Position numbers and translations under genes: made by a program. From the NCBI RefSeq assembly GCF_000423665.1, contig NZ_KE384069.1, positions 361,588 through 425,587 of the forward strand: a stretch of DNA of 64,000 nucleotides, read 5' to 3'. Position 1 is the stretch's first letter, and the number at the start of each line of letters is the position of its first letter. Positions 48,443 through 56,689 of this stretch are shown here, piece by piece. Under the pieces are notes generated by a model. The model was not told the DNA's origin. It worked only from the letters and a program-made list of their open reading frames with translations, and searched no databases. The stretch comes from Solirubrobacter soli DSM 22325 (GTDB lineage: Bacteria; Actinomycetota; Thermoleophilia; Solirubrobacterales; Solirubrobacteraceae).

Positions 48443-49128
48443 GTTTCGGCGACGTCGCCACCAAGACCGGCGGCGGCAGCCAGCAGGGCGATGGCGGGCT
48501 GGGTCCGCTTTCCGACCGCCTTTCGCTCGGCGTGGCCGCCCGCCTCTCGCGCTACCTCCAGGTCCTCACCCAAGCCCGCAAGATGGGTAAGGAGACGATC
48601 TCCTCGCAGGAGCTGTCGGAGTACACGCACGTCAACTCGACACAGATCCGGCGGGATCTGAGCGGCTTCGGCAAGTTCGGCAAGCGCGGGGTCGGCTACA
48701 ACGTCGACAGCCTCGTCAGCCAGATCCGCAAGATCCTGCGCACCAGCGGGCAGCACAACATCGCGCTGTTCGGCGCCGGTCACCTGGGCAAGGCGATCGC
48801 GTCCAGCGACATCTTCGCCGACCACGGCTTCCGCGTGGTCGCGATCTTCGACCCCGACCCGGCAAAGCTGGGGGAGAAGGTCGGCCCCGCCTCGGTCCGG
48901 CATCCGGACGACCTGAAGACGATCGTCGAGGAGGAGGACATCGTCGTGGGTGTGCTCGCGGTCCCGACCGCCGCCGCCCAGGCGCTCGCCGACAAGCTGG
49001 TCGACGCCGGCGTGAAGATCATCTTCAATTACTCCGAAGCGCTGCTGCAGGTGCCGCCTGAGGTCACGGTCCACACGTCCAGCCCGGCGGTGGACCTGCT
49101 GTACGCGCTCTACTTCTACCTGACCTGA
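48439..49128 (+). CDS. rex: Redox-sensing transcriptional repressor Rex
   Basis: Rex senses the NADH/NAD+ ratio and represses respiratory and fermentative genes. The 229-residue protein has the winged helix (ISSQELSEYTHVNSTQIRRDLSGFGKFGKRGVGY) and the Rossmann NADH-binding motif ALFGAGHLGKAI. IFNYSEALLQVP and the C-terminal swapped helix SPAVDLLYALYFYL are also present. All are canonical. In many actinobacteria rex sits beside hemA; here it sits in the t6A/glutaredoxin run. I saw no Rex operator near it. Confidence 0.96.
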   Translation: MSFGDVATKTGGGSQQGDGGLGPLSDRLSLGVAARLSRYLQVLTQARKMGKETISSQELSEYTHVNSTQIRRDLSGFGKFGKRGVGYNVDSLVSQIRKILRTSGQHNIALFGAGHLGKAIASSDIFADHGFRVVAIFDPDPAKLGEKVGPASVRHPDDLKTIVEEEDIVVGVLAVPTAAAQALADKLVDAGVKIIFNYSEALLQVPPEVTVHTSSPAVDLLYALYFYLT

Positions 49129-49133
49129 GGCCC

Positions 49134-50255
49134 ATGGATCTGGACGCTGCCCGCGAGGTCTTCGAGACCTCCCAGGACCTGACGGTCGGAATCGAGGAGG
49201 AGTGGGGCCTCGTCGATCCGCAGTCGCTCGAGCTCATCCCGAAGTTCGAGGACATGAAGGCGGACGGGCTCTCCGACGACGTCCTGCGCGACGCGATCGC
49301 GGGCGAGCTGATCTCCTCCGAGATCGAGATCCGCTCCGGGCGCGGGGAGGACGTCCAGCACGCGCTCAAGCTCCAGCGCGAGGCGCGCCGGCGCCTCTTC
49401 GCGCTGGCCGACAAGCACGGCGTCGCGCTGGCCTCGACCGGCACCCACCCGCTGTCGGACTACCGCAATCAGCACATCATCGACACCGAGCACTACCGCC
49501 GGGTCCAGGACGGCCTGCAGTACGTCGCGCGGCGCAACAACACGTTCGCGCTGCAGGTGCACGTCGGCATCCAGGGCGGCGACCGCGCGATCAAGGTCTG
49601 CGACCGGCTGCGCCCCGTGCTGCCGACGCTGCTCGCGATCAGCGCGAACTCGCCCTACGTCGACGGCCAGGACTCCGGCCTGCACTCGGCCCGCACGCAG
49701 ACGTTCACGAAGTCCTTCCCCCGCTGCGGCATCCCGGACGTCTACGGGAGCTGGCAGAACTGGCAGGACTACGTGCAACTGCTCCTGGATACGAACTCGA
49801 TCGTGGAGTTCACCCAGCTGTGGTGGTCGGTGCGCGCGCACCACTCGTTCGGGACGATCGAGGTCCGGATCTGCGACGCGCAGACGACCGGGACCGAGGC
49901 CGACGGGCTGGTCGAGCTGATCGTGGCGTGCGTCGCCCAGGCGTTGCGCGAGGTGGACGCGGGTGAGACGCCCCGCGACCTTCCCGGCCACGTGATCGAG
50001 GAGAACATGTGGCGCGCGCTGCGCTACGGGCAGGACGGCAAGCTGCTCGACCTCGAAGGGCCGAAGATCGAGGAGTTCCCCGCGGCCGAAGCGCTCGACC
50101 GGCTGCGCGCCTGGACCGGCGCGGACATCGCGCTCCCCGAGCTCAACGGCGCCCAGCGTCAGCGCCGGATGATCGACGCCGGTCACACTCCCTACGAGGT
50201 CTTCAAGCAGTGCGTCGAGGAGACGCGCGCGACGTATACGGAGAAGGTTCAATGA
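49134..50255 (+). CDS. Carboxylate-amine ligase, YbdK/GCS2 family
   Basis: The 373-residue ATP-grasp-like protein of the glutamate-cysteine ligase type 2 family starts LTVGIEEEWGLVD and contains EIRSGRGEDVQHAL, STGTHPLSDYRNQ, FALQVHVGI, and GTIEVRICDAQTT. Members have weak gamma-glutamylcysteine ligase activity, and the true substrate is often unknown. The setting with a glutaredoxin-like protein and Rex fits thiol or redox metabolism. It starts 5 bases after rex. Confidence 0.9.
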   Translation: MDLDAAREVFETSQDLTVGIEEEWGLVDPQSLELIPKFEDMKADGLSDDVLRDAIAGELISSEIEIRSGRGEDVQHALKLQREARRRLFALADKHGVALASTGTHPLSDYRNQHIIDTEHYRRVQDGLQYVARRNNTFALQVHVGIQGGDRAIKVCDRLRPVLPTLLAISANSPYVDGQDSGLHSARTQTFTKSFPRCGIPDVYGSWQNWQDYVQLLLDTNSIVEFTQLWWSVRAHHSFGTIEVRICDAQTTGTEADGLVELIVACVAQALREVDAGETPRDLPGHVIEENMWRALRYGQDGKLLDLEGPKIEEFPAAEALDRLRAWTGADIALPELNGAQRQRRMIDAGHTPYEVFKQCVEETRATYTEKVQ

Positions 50256-50656
50256 CCCAGCCGCCTCAGCGAGAGTTCACCGAAGAGGAGATCCGGCAGA
50301 TCGAGGCCGAGATGGAGCGCCTCCAGGTCGACGATGTCCTCCTGCAGACGCTCGTGACGCTCATCAACCTGGGCGCCCGCAAGGCCGGTCTGGCCACGCC
50401 TCCGGGCGAGGACGGTCCGAAGGCCGACCTTGAGCAGACCAAGCAGGCGATCGAGGGCGCCCGAGCGCTCATCCCGCTGCTCGAGCCGCGCCACGGACAG
50501 GACCTCGGACAGGTCAAGGCCGCGCTCTCGCAGCTCCAGATGGCCTATGTCCGCCTTTCCGGCGCAACGCCGCCGGCGGCCGCGCCAGAGCAGGAAAAGC
50601 CCGAAGGACCGGGTCCGGCGCAATCGTCCGGACGCCTTTGGGTCCCCGGTCAGTAG
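50252..50656 (+). CDS. DUF1844 domain protein
   Basis: The 134-residue cytoplasmic protein has the DUF1844 core (VDDVLLQTLVTLINLGARKAGL ... DLEQTKQAIEGARALIPLLE ... LGQVKAALSQLQMAYVRL), all helical, plus a Pro/Glu-rich tail. ATG 50252 overlaps the upstream stop (ATGA). The function is unknown. It is often found in actinobacteria near ribosome or translation genes. Confidence 0.85.
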   Translation: MTQPPQREFTEEEIRQIEAEMERLQVDDVLLQTLVTLINLGARKAGLATPPGEDGPKADLEQTKQAIEGARALIPLLEPRHGQDLGQVKAALSQLQMAYVRLSGATPPAAAPEQEKPEGPGPAQSSGRLWVPGQ

Positions 50657-50664
50657 ACGCGCGG

Positions 50665-50706
50665 TAGACTCCCGCCCCTCCGACGACGGCCGCCCTTGGC
50701 CGTCGT
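50665..50706 (+). promoter_or_regulatory. Possible hppA promoter and leader hairpin
   Basis: TAGACT (50665-50670) resembles the -10 of uvrA. ACGACGGCC (50683-50691) pairs with GGCCGTCGT (50698-50706) around a 6-base loop and is followed by TTTCG. It can be the terminator of the preceding operon, a leader hairpin of the pyrophosphatase mRNA, or both. Confidence 0.55.
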
Positions 50707-50736
50707 TTCGCGTTGTCAGAGTCCAGAGAGGTCTTC

Positions 50737-52773
50737 TTGTCCAGTTTCCTGTCCGACCACGGCGCATTGCTCGCCGTCGTCTGCGCGTTGCTCGCCGTGG
50801 CGTACGGCGTGGTGACGACGCGATCGTTGCTGGCGCTGTCGCCGGGCAACGAGACCATGCAGCGTCTGTCCGCGGCCGTGCAGGAGGGCGCGCAGGCGTA
50901 CCTGCGGCGCCAGTACACGACGATCGGCATCGTCGGCGTCGTCCTGTTCATCGCGCTGATCCCGCTCCAGAACATCGAGGTCGCGATCGGGTTCGCGATC
51001 GGCGGCCTGGCCTCCGCGGCCGCCGGCTTCATCGGCATGAACGTGTCGGTGCGCGCCAACGCCCGCGTCGCCGAGGCGGCCCGTGGCGGCATCGGCCCGG
51101 CGCTCGACGTCGCCTTCCGCGGCGGCGCCGTCACCGGCCTGCTCGTGGTGGGTCTCGCCCTGCTGGGCGTCGCCGGCTACTACGGGATCCTCACCTGGAT
51201 CTTCGACGTCGAGACCAAGGAGGCCGTGGACGCGCTCATCGGCCTCGGCTTCGGCGGTTCGCTGATCTCCGTCTTCGCCCGTCTGGGCGGCGGCATCTTC
51301 ACCAAGGGCGCCGACGTCGGCGCCGACATCGTGGGCAAGATCGAAGCCGGCATCCCGGAGGACGATCCCCGCAACCCGGCCGTGATCGCCGACAACGTGG
51401 GCGACAACGTCGGCGACTGCGCCGGCATGGCGGCCGACCTCTTCGAGACCTACGCCGTGACCGCGGTCGCCGTGATGCTCCTCGGCGTCCTGACGTTCCC
51501 GAACGACATCGCGGTCGTGCTCTTCCCGCTGGTCGTCGGCGCCGTCGCGATCATCGCGTCGATCATCGGCACCTTCGCCGTCAAGGGCTCCAACGTCGAG
51601 CGCGCGCTCTACCAGGGCGTGATCCTCGCCGGCATCATCGCCGCGATCCTCTTCATCCCGGTGACCAACTGGATGATGGACGACCTGCCCGGCGCGGACG
51701 CCCCGGCCTGGACCGACATCTACTTCTGCTCGCTGATCGGCCTCGCGGTCACCGGCGCGCTGTTCGTCATCACCGACTACTACACGTCGACGCGCTTCGC
51801 GCCGGTGAAGTCGACGGCCCGCGCCTCCGAGACCGGCCACGCGACCAACATCATCCAGGGCCTCGCGATGGGCCTGCAGGCCACGGCCGCCCCGGCGATC
51901 GTGATCGTGCTCGCGATCTGGGGCGCGGATGAGCTCGCCGGCATCTACGGCATCGCCGTCGCCGTGATGGCGCAGCTCTCGCTCTGCGGCCTGATCGTCG
52001 CGCTCGACGCGTTCGGCCCGATCACCGACAACGCCGGCGGCATCGCCGAGATGGCGAACATGCCCGAGGAGGTCCGCAACGTCACGGACCCGCTCGACGC
52101 CGTCGGCAACACCACCAAGGCCGTCACCAAGGGCTACGCGATCGGCTCGGCCGCACTCGCCGCCCTCGTGCTCTTCGCCGCGTTCAAGATCGAGCTGCAG
52201 GCGGAGCTCGGCAAGCCGGTCGCGTTCCTGCTCGACGACCCGCACGTCCTCATGGGCCTGCTGATCGGCGGCATGATGGTCTGCCTGTTCGCGTCGCTGT
52301 CGATGTCCGCCGTCGGCCGCGCCGGTGGCGCGGTCGTGGAGGAGGTCCGCCGCCAGTTCCGCGAGCACCCGGGGATCATGGACGGCACCGAGCAGCCCGA
52401 GTACGGCCAGTGCGTCGACATCGTCACCAAGGCCGCCCAGCGCGAGATGATCATCCCGTCGCTGATCCCGATCGTGATCACGCTGGTCGTCGGCATCCTG
52501 AGCGACACCATGCTCGGCGGCCTGCTGATCGGCGTCATCGTCGTCGGTCTGTTCTTCGCCGTGCTGATGACGTCCGGCGGCGGCGCGTGGGACAACGCGA
52601 AGAAGCTCATCGAGGACGGCGCCCACGGCGGCAAGGGCTCTGAGGCCCACGCCGCGTCGGTCACCGGCGACACCGTCGGCGACCCGTTCAAGGACACCGC
52701 CGGCCCGGCCATCAACCCGATGATCAAGGTGGCGAACATCGTCGCCCTGCTGATCATCCCGCTGATCGCGTAA
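50737..52773 (+). CDS. hppA: Proton-translocating membrane pyrophosphatase (K+-independent type)
   Basis: This pump hydrolyses cytosolic pyrophosphate to export H+. The 678-residue protein has about 16 membrane helices and the active-site motifs GGGIFTKGADVGADIVGK, DDPRNPAVIADNVGDNVGDCAGM and DAFGPITDNAGGIAEM. The C-terminal VTGDTVGDPFKDTAGPAINPMIK is also present. The residue after GNTT is Lys (VGNTTKAVTKG), the mark of the K+-independent class. I prefer TTG 50737 because GAGAGG lies five bases before it; an upstream TTG at 50713 would put that site in the gene. Confidence 0.95.
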   Translation: MSSFLSDHGALLAVVCALLAVAYGVVTTRSLLALSPGNETMQRLSAAVQEGAQAYLRRQYTTIGIVGVVLFIALIPLQNIEVAIGFAIGGLASAAAGFIGMNVSVRANARVAEAARGGIGPALDVAFRGGAVTGLLVVGLALLGVAGYYGILTWIFDVETKEAVDALIGLGFGGSLISVFARLGGGIFTKGADVGADIVGKIEAGIPEDDPRNPAVIADNVGDNVGDCAGMAADLFETYAVTAVAVMLLGVLTFPNDIAVVLFPLVVGAVAIIASIIGTFAVKGSNVERALYQGVILAGIIAAILFIPVTNWMMDDLPGADAPAWTDIYFCSLIGLAVTGALFVITDYYTSTRFAPVKSTARASETGHATNIIQGLAMGLQATAAPAIVIVLAIWGADELAGIYGIAVAVMAQLSLCGLIVALDAFGPITDNAGGIAEMANMPEEVRNVTDPLDAVGNTTKAVTKGYAIGSAALAALVLFAAFKIELQAELGKPVAFLLDDPHVLMGLLIGGMMVCLFASLSMSAVGRAGGAVVEEVRRQFREHPGIMDGTEQPEYGQCVDIVTKAAQREMIIPSLIPIVITLVVGILSDTMLGGLLIGVIVVGLFFAVLMTSGGGAWDNAKKLIEDGAHGGKGSEAHAASVTGDTVGDPFKDTAGPAINPMIKVANIVALLIIPLIA

Positions 52774-53143
52774 AGGCCGTCAGCGCGTAGTCCGTGTCCA
52801 TGTATTCGCGGACGGTCGTGATCCGGCCGTCCGCGAGCGTGAACAGGGCCGCGCAGCGGTTCTCATAGGGCTCGCCGTCGGTGAGGCGGGCCCGCGAGGT
52901 CCATTCCAGGGCGACGCGGTCGCCCTCAGCGGTCAGGCTGGTCACCTCGACGCGCGGCTCATCGAGCAGGCTCCGGGCGCGCCCGAAGAAGTCGTTCATG
53001 ATCGCGTCCCGGCCCTCCCAGGTCCCGGAGAGCGGGAGCCGGCCGGCGAGCGTCCAGGTCGCGTGTGCGGCGAAGAATCCGGCGATGTCGTCGCCGCGCT
53101 GGAGGGCCTCGACGTAGCGTTCGATCGTCTCGCGGTTGGTCAT
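52754..53143 (-). CDS. SnoaL-like (NTF2-fold) protein
   Basis: The 129-residue alpha+beta barrel protein has IERYVEALQRGDDIAGFFAAHATWTLAG, GTWEGRDAIMNDFF and DGRITTVREYMDTDYA, typical of SnoaL-like polyketide-cyclase/ketosteroid-isomerase relatives. The substrate is unknown. Its 3' end overlaps hppA by 20 bp. TACGGT lies 7 bases before ATG 53143. Confidence 0.85.
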   Translation of the reverse strand: MTNRETIERYVEALQRGDDIAGFFAAHATWTLAGRLPLSGTWEGRDAIMNDFFGRARSLLDEPRVEVTSLTAEGDRVALEWTSRARLTDGEPYENRCAALFTLADGRITTVREYMDTDYALTAFTRSAG

Positions 53144-53150
53144 GCCCTCG

Positions 53151-53156
53151 ACCGTA
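53151..53156 (-). promoter_or_regulatory. Leaderless -10 of the SnoaL-like gene
   Basis: Minus-strand TACGGT ends 7 bases before the ATG, as at the MFS exporter gene. Confidence 0.5.
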
Positions 53157-53198
53157 CGGCGGGTCGTCGCGGGGCGGAAAGACCGGTTCGGTCTGACT

Positions 53199-54053
53199 TC
53201 AGAGCCAGCCGAGGTCTCTGGCGATCTCGCCTGCCGCGTCGATGAAGCGCTGGGTCGCCGGCGTGCGGTTCAGCGGGCGGGCGAGGAGGTGGACGTCGAG
53301 CGTCGTTCCGATAGGACGCCAGATGAGACCGGGCGCCGAGGCCGACTCGCCGACGATCGCGACCGCCTCACCCGCCGCCACCGGCGTGAACCTCAGGTCC
53401 ACCGCGACGGTGCGCTCGACCAGACGCGGCGGCGTGGGGAACAGCGCGAGAAGCGCGTCGTAGTGGCCAGGGTTCTGCGAGCGCGGGTGCACGAGCACGG
53501 GGTCCGCGATGTCGTCCAGCCGCACCTCGACGCGGGTGGCCAGCGGATGGTCGCGGGCCAGCAGGACGCCCTGCGGCTCACGGCGCAGCAGGATGCCATC
53601 GGCCGCGCAGCGGACGATCCCGGCGTCGAGCGTGCCGTTCTCGATGCGGCCGACGATCTCCGCCACGGGGAGCACCTCCGTGCGCACGTCGAGGTCCGGG
53701 AGGCGCTTGGCGAGCTCGGCGAGGAGCCGCGGCGCGGTCTCGTAGGCGGCGCTCGATCCGTACGCGAGCGTGAGCCTCCCGCGTTCCCCGCTCGCGAGGC
53801 GCTGGACGTCGCGCCAGAGCTCGTCGGCGGCGGCGAGCAGCGCCGGCGCCCGTTCGAGCAGCAACTCGCCCGCCTCGGTCAGCTCGACGTCATGGGTGGT
53901 GCGGTGCAGCAGCGGTGTCCCGAGCTCGTTCTCGAGCAGCCGGATCTGGCGGCTCAGCGCGGGTTGGGCCACGTGCAGCGTGGCCGCGGCGCGCGTGAAG
54001 TTGCGTTCCCGCGCGACCGCGACGAAGTAGCTGAGACGCCGGAGGTCAGGCGT
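53199..54053 (-). CDS. LysR-family transcriptional regulator with an unusual start
   Basis: The protein has the LysR HTH (RNFTRAAATLHVAQPALSRQIRLLENELGTPLLHR) and a substrate-binding domain (LTLAYGSSAAYETAPRLLAELAKRLP, GTLDAGIVRC). The first usual start codon, GTG 53972, falls inside the HTH and would remove its first helices, yet the frame upstream encodes the standard LysR opening DLRRLSYFVAVARE (from 54047). No ATG, GTG or TTG precedes that segment. ACG at 54053-54051, with GAGG nine bases before it, is the best candidate. The gene overlaps the end of the isochorismatase gene and is probably translated by coupling. Confidence 0.82.
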   Translation of the reverse strand, partial: TPDLRRLSYFVAVARERNFTRAAATLHVAQPALSRQIRLLENELGTPLLHRTTHDVELTEAGELLLERAPALLAAADELWRDVQRLASGERGRLTLAYGSSAAYETAPRLLAELAKRLPDLDVRTEVLPVAEIVGRIENGTLDAGIVRCAADGILLRREPQGVLLARDHPLATRVEVRLDDIADPVLVHPRSQNPGHYDALLALFPTPPRLVERTVAVDLRFTPVAAGEAVAIVGESASAPGLIWRPIGTTLDVHLLARPLNRTPATQRFIDAAGEIARDLGWL

Positions 54054-54591
54054 CTTTGAGGACCTCGGCGGTGGCGACGACCGTGGCGAACTCGCCGTCG
54101 AGGTTCACCGCGGTGGTGTGGAAGATCTGGTCCGCGGTGAGGTCGCCGCGGTCGAACGTGTGCGTCGCGTCGATGACGAACCTGACGTCGTAGCCGAGGT
54201 TCCCGCCCATCCGCGCCGTGGTCTCGCAGCAGTGGTTCGTGGTGATCCCGCACAGCACGAGCTTCGTGATCCTGCGCGCCTGCAACCATTCGTGCAGATC
54301 CGGGTCGCCGTAGAAGCACGAGTTCGTGTGCTTGGAGATCAGCACGTCCGGCTCGCCCGTGACCACGTCCTTGAACGCGTTCCCGGGATTGTCCGGCCGC
54401 AGCGGCGACTGGTCCTCGTCGGAGTCATGGCGCACGAACACGACCGGCCGGTCGGTCTCCCGCCAGCGCGCCAGCAGCGCGGCGATGTTGGCCTCGCAGT
54501 CCGGGTTGTTGCGCGGACCCCAGTACTCCAGGTCGTCGAACCCCTTCTGCACGTCGATCACGAGCAGAGCAGCCTTGGCGTCATCGGTCAC
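54046..54591 (-). CDS. Isochorismatase-family cysteine hydrolase
   Basis: The 181-residue alpha/beta hydrolase has the Asp-Lys-Cys triad of the family: LLVIDVQKGFDD (Asp), DVLISKHTNSCFYG (Lys) and LCGITTNHCCETTARMGGNLGYDV (Cys, with the cis-peptide). Members include nicotinamidases and N-carbamoyl hydrolases; the substrate here is unknown. GTG 54591 has GGGGCG beside it; a longer frame would overlap the divergent permease gene. It shares a transcript with the LysR gene, which may regulate it. Confidence 0.88.
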   Translation of the reverse strand: MTDDAKAALLVIDVQKGFDDLEYWGPRNNPDCEANIAALLARWRETDRPVVFVRHDSDEDQSPLRPDNPGNAFKDVVTGEPDVLISKHTNSCFYGDPDLHEWLQARRITKLVLCGITTNHCCETTARMGGNLGYDVRFVIDATHTFDRGDLTADQIFHTTAVNLDGEFATVVATAEVLKDA

Positions 54592-54614
54592 CGCCCCATC
54601 ATGACGCGGCGTCC

Positions 54615-54620
54615 TAGAAT
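54615..54620 (+). promoter_or_regulatory. Probable -10 of the permease operon
   Basis: TAGAAT lies 12 bases before ATG 54633, in the 41-bp divergent gap. It implies a leader of only a few bases. Confidence 0.4.
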
Positions 54621-54632
54621 CGCGCCCAGCAC

Positions 54633-56540
54633 ATGGCACGACGCCGGCTGGAAGGACTAGAACGGGTCCTGGGGGTCAACGCCCTCTTCTCGACCGCCTA
54701 CGGCAACGTCGGCTCCTCGATCTATTACGCGCTCGGCCTCGTGGCGAGCTACGCGCTGGGCCTGACGCCGCTGGTCTTCATCATCACCGGCTTCTTCTTC
54801 CTGTGCACGGCGGCGAGCTACGCCGAGGCCACGACGATGTACCCGGAGGCGGGCGGCTCGAGCTCCTTCGCGCGTCGCGCCTTCAACGAGTTCTGGTCGT
54901 TCTTCGCGGCGTGGGCGCAGATGCTCACCTACGTGGCGACGATCGCGACGAGCGCGTTCTTCGTCCCGCACTACCTCGGCGGCCTGTTCTGGGACCAGCT
55001 CAAGCACTCGCCTGGCGACGTCATCTTCACGTGCATCACGATCGCGATCCTCGGCGTGATCAACATCGTCGGCGTCAAGGAGTCGACGGGCGTCAACGTG
55101 CTGCTGGCGGTCGTGGACTTCCTGACGCAGGTGCTGCTCGTCCTGCTCGGGTTCTTCCTGGTCTTCAACCCGCAGATCCTGATCGACAACGTCCACTGGG
55201 GCGTCGCGCCGACGTGGACGAACTTCGTGCTCGCGATCCCGATCGGCATGCTCGCCTACACGGGCATCGAGACGGTCTCGAACATGTCCGAGGAGGCCAA
55301 GGACGAGGCGACGACGATCCCGAAGGCGATCGCCCGCGTCCGCCTCGCCGTCTTCGCGATCTACTTCACCCTGCCCGCGGTCGCGCTGAGCGCGTTGCCC
55401 GTCAAATACGTCGACGGCCAGTACGTGACGCTGCTCGGCCTGCCCGAGGAGCAGGGCGGCTCGGCGGGCGACCCGGTGCTGGGCGTGGTGCGCGCGATGG
55501 ACCTCGGCGCCCTGCAGCAGCCGATCGAGCTGTACGTCGGCCTGCTGGCGGCGACGATCCTGTTCCTGGCCACGAACGCCGGCCTGATCGGCATCAGCCG
55601 CCTCGTGTACTCGATGGGCATCCACCGCCAGCTGCCCGACGCGCTCAGGCGGCTGCACCCGAAGTACCGCACGCCGTGGATCGGGATCATCGTCTTCAGC
55701 GGCTTCGCGATCCTCGTCACGTTGCCCGGCCAGGCGAAGTTCCTCGGCAGCGTGTACTCCTTCGGCGCGCTGTTGAGCTTCACGATGGCCCATCTCGCGG
55801 TGATCCGGCTGCGGATGACCAAGCCGGACTTCCCGCGCCCGTACAAGGGCCCGGGCAACAAGGAGTGGCGCGGGGTGGACTGGCCGTTGTTCGCGCTCGC
55901 GGGCGGCTTCTTCACCGCGATCGCGTTCGTGGTGATCGTCGTGCTCAACCCGACCGTCGCCGCGTTCGGCGTTGGCTGGCTGGTCGTCGGCATGGTCGTC
56001 TACCTGCTGTTCCGCCGCCGCCAGGGGCTGGACCTGACGTCGACGCACAAGGTCGCGATCCCGCAGCCGGTCGTCGACCACGAGGCCGAATACGACTCCG
56101 TGCTCGTGCCGATGGAGGAGTTCGACGAGGCGGTGCTGGCGACTGCGGCCAAGCTCGCGGCGCGCCGCCGGCGGGGGATCCACGTGATCGCGATGGTGAC
56201 CGTGCCGAGCGCGCTGCCGATCGACGCGCCGATGCCGGACGCCGAGGCCGCCGCGCAGTCGCTGATCGAGCAGGCGCGGGTGATGGCCGGCGCGCGCGTC
56301 TCCGGGCACGTCGAGCGCGTGCGCCGCGGCCAGGCCGGGCGCCGGATCATCGAGGAGGCGACCGACATGCGCGCGGCGGCGATCGTGATGCCGCTCCCGC
56401 AGCGGGTCAACGGCGCGTCGCTGTTCGGCAAGACGCTCGAGACCGTGCTCGCCGAGCGCCCGTGCCGCGTGATCATCGAGTCCTCGCCCGCGCCGGAGAA
56501 GGCGAAGGCGCGCGCTCTCGACCGGGCGAGCTTCGTATGA
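54633..56540 (+). CDS. APC-superfamily permease with a C-terminal universal stress protein domain
   Basis: The 635-residue protein has about 12 membrane helices (residues ~25-470), with AYGNVGSSIYYALGLVASYALGLTPLV in helix 1 and the unwound-helix motif IPIGMLAYTGIETVSNMSEEAKDEATTIPKAI characteristic of APC carriers. A UspA-like domain follows (about residues 485-620: YDSVLVPMEEFDEAVL...VERVRRGQAGRRIIEEA...GKTLETVLAERPCRVII). The layout resembles KimA-type potassium importers and some amino-acid permeases. The Asp of KimA's helix 1 appears to be Asn here, so the substrate is open. It forms an operon with a second such permease and TrkA-type proteins. Confidence 0.87.
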   Translation: MARRRLEGLERVLGVNALFSTAYGNVGSSIYYALGLVASYALGLTPLVFIITGFFFLCTAASYAEATTMYPEAGGSSSFARRAFNEFWSFFAAWAQMLTYVATIATSAFFVPHYLGGLFWDQLKHSPGDVIFTCITIAILGVINIVGVKESTGVNVLLAVVDFLTQVLLVLLGFFLVFNPQILIDNVHWGVAPTWTNFVLAIPIGMLAYTGIETVSNMSEEAKDEATTIPKAIARVRLAVFAIYFTLPAVALSALPVKYVDGQYVTLLGLPEEQGGSAGDPVLGVVRAMDLGALQQPIELYVGLLAATILFLATNAGLIGISRLVYSMGIHRQLPDALRRLHPKYRTPWIGIIVFSGFAILVTLPGQAKFLGSVYSFGALLSFTMAHLAVIRLRMTKPDFPRPYKGPGNKEWRGVDWPLFALAGGFFTAIAFVVIVVLNPTVAAFGVGWLVVGMVVYLLFRRRQGLDLTSTHKVAIPQPVVDHEAEYDSVLVPMEEFDEAVLATAAKLAARRRRGIHVIAMVTVPSALPIDAPMPDAEAAAQSLIEQARVMAGARVSGHVERVRRGQAGRRIIEEATDMRAAAIVMPLPQRVNGASLFGKTLETVLAERPCRVIIESSPAPEKAKARALDRASFV

Positions 56541-56689
56541 GAGGCACGCTGCTCCCGGTCCTGATGGTGATCGTCGGCGTCGCGCTGATCGTGCGGATGG
56601 CGATCCTCGGCACCGTCATCGGCGTCGTGCTCGGGGCGCTCTTCATCGCCGCCGGCGCGGGCCGGCTCTACCTCGAGAGGCGAGCATGA
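56537..56689 (+). CDS. 50-residue hydrophobic membrane protein between two permease genes
   Basis: Two short membrane segments fill this protein (LLPVLMVIVGVALIVRMAIL and TVIGVVLGALFIAAGAGRLYL). It overlaps both neighbours by ATGA, so it is translated as part of the same unit. A role as a permease subunit or regulator is plausible. The small size makes homology judgement weak. Confidence 0.65.
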   Translation: MRGTLLPVLMVIVGVALIVRMAILGTVIGVVLGALFIAAGAGRLYLERRA

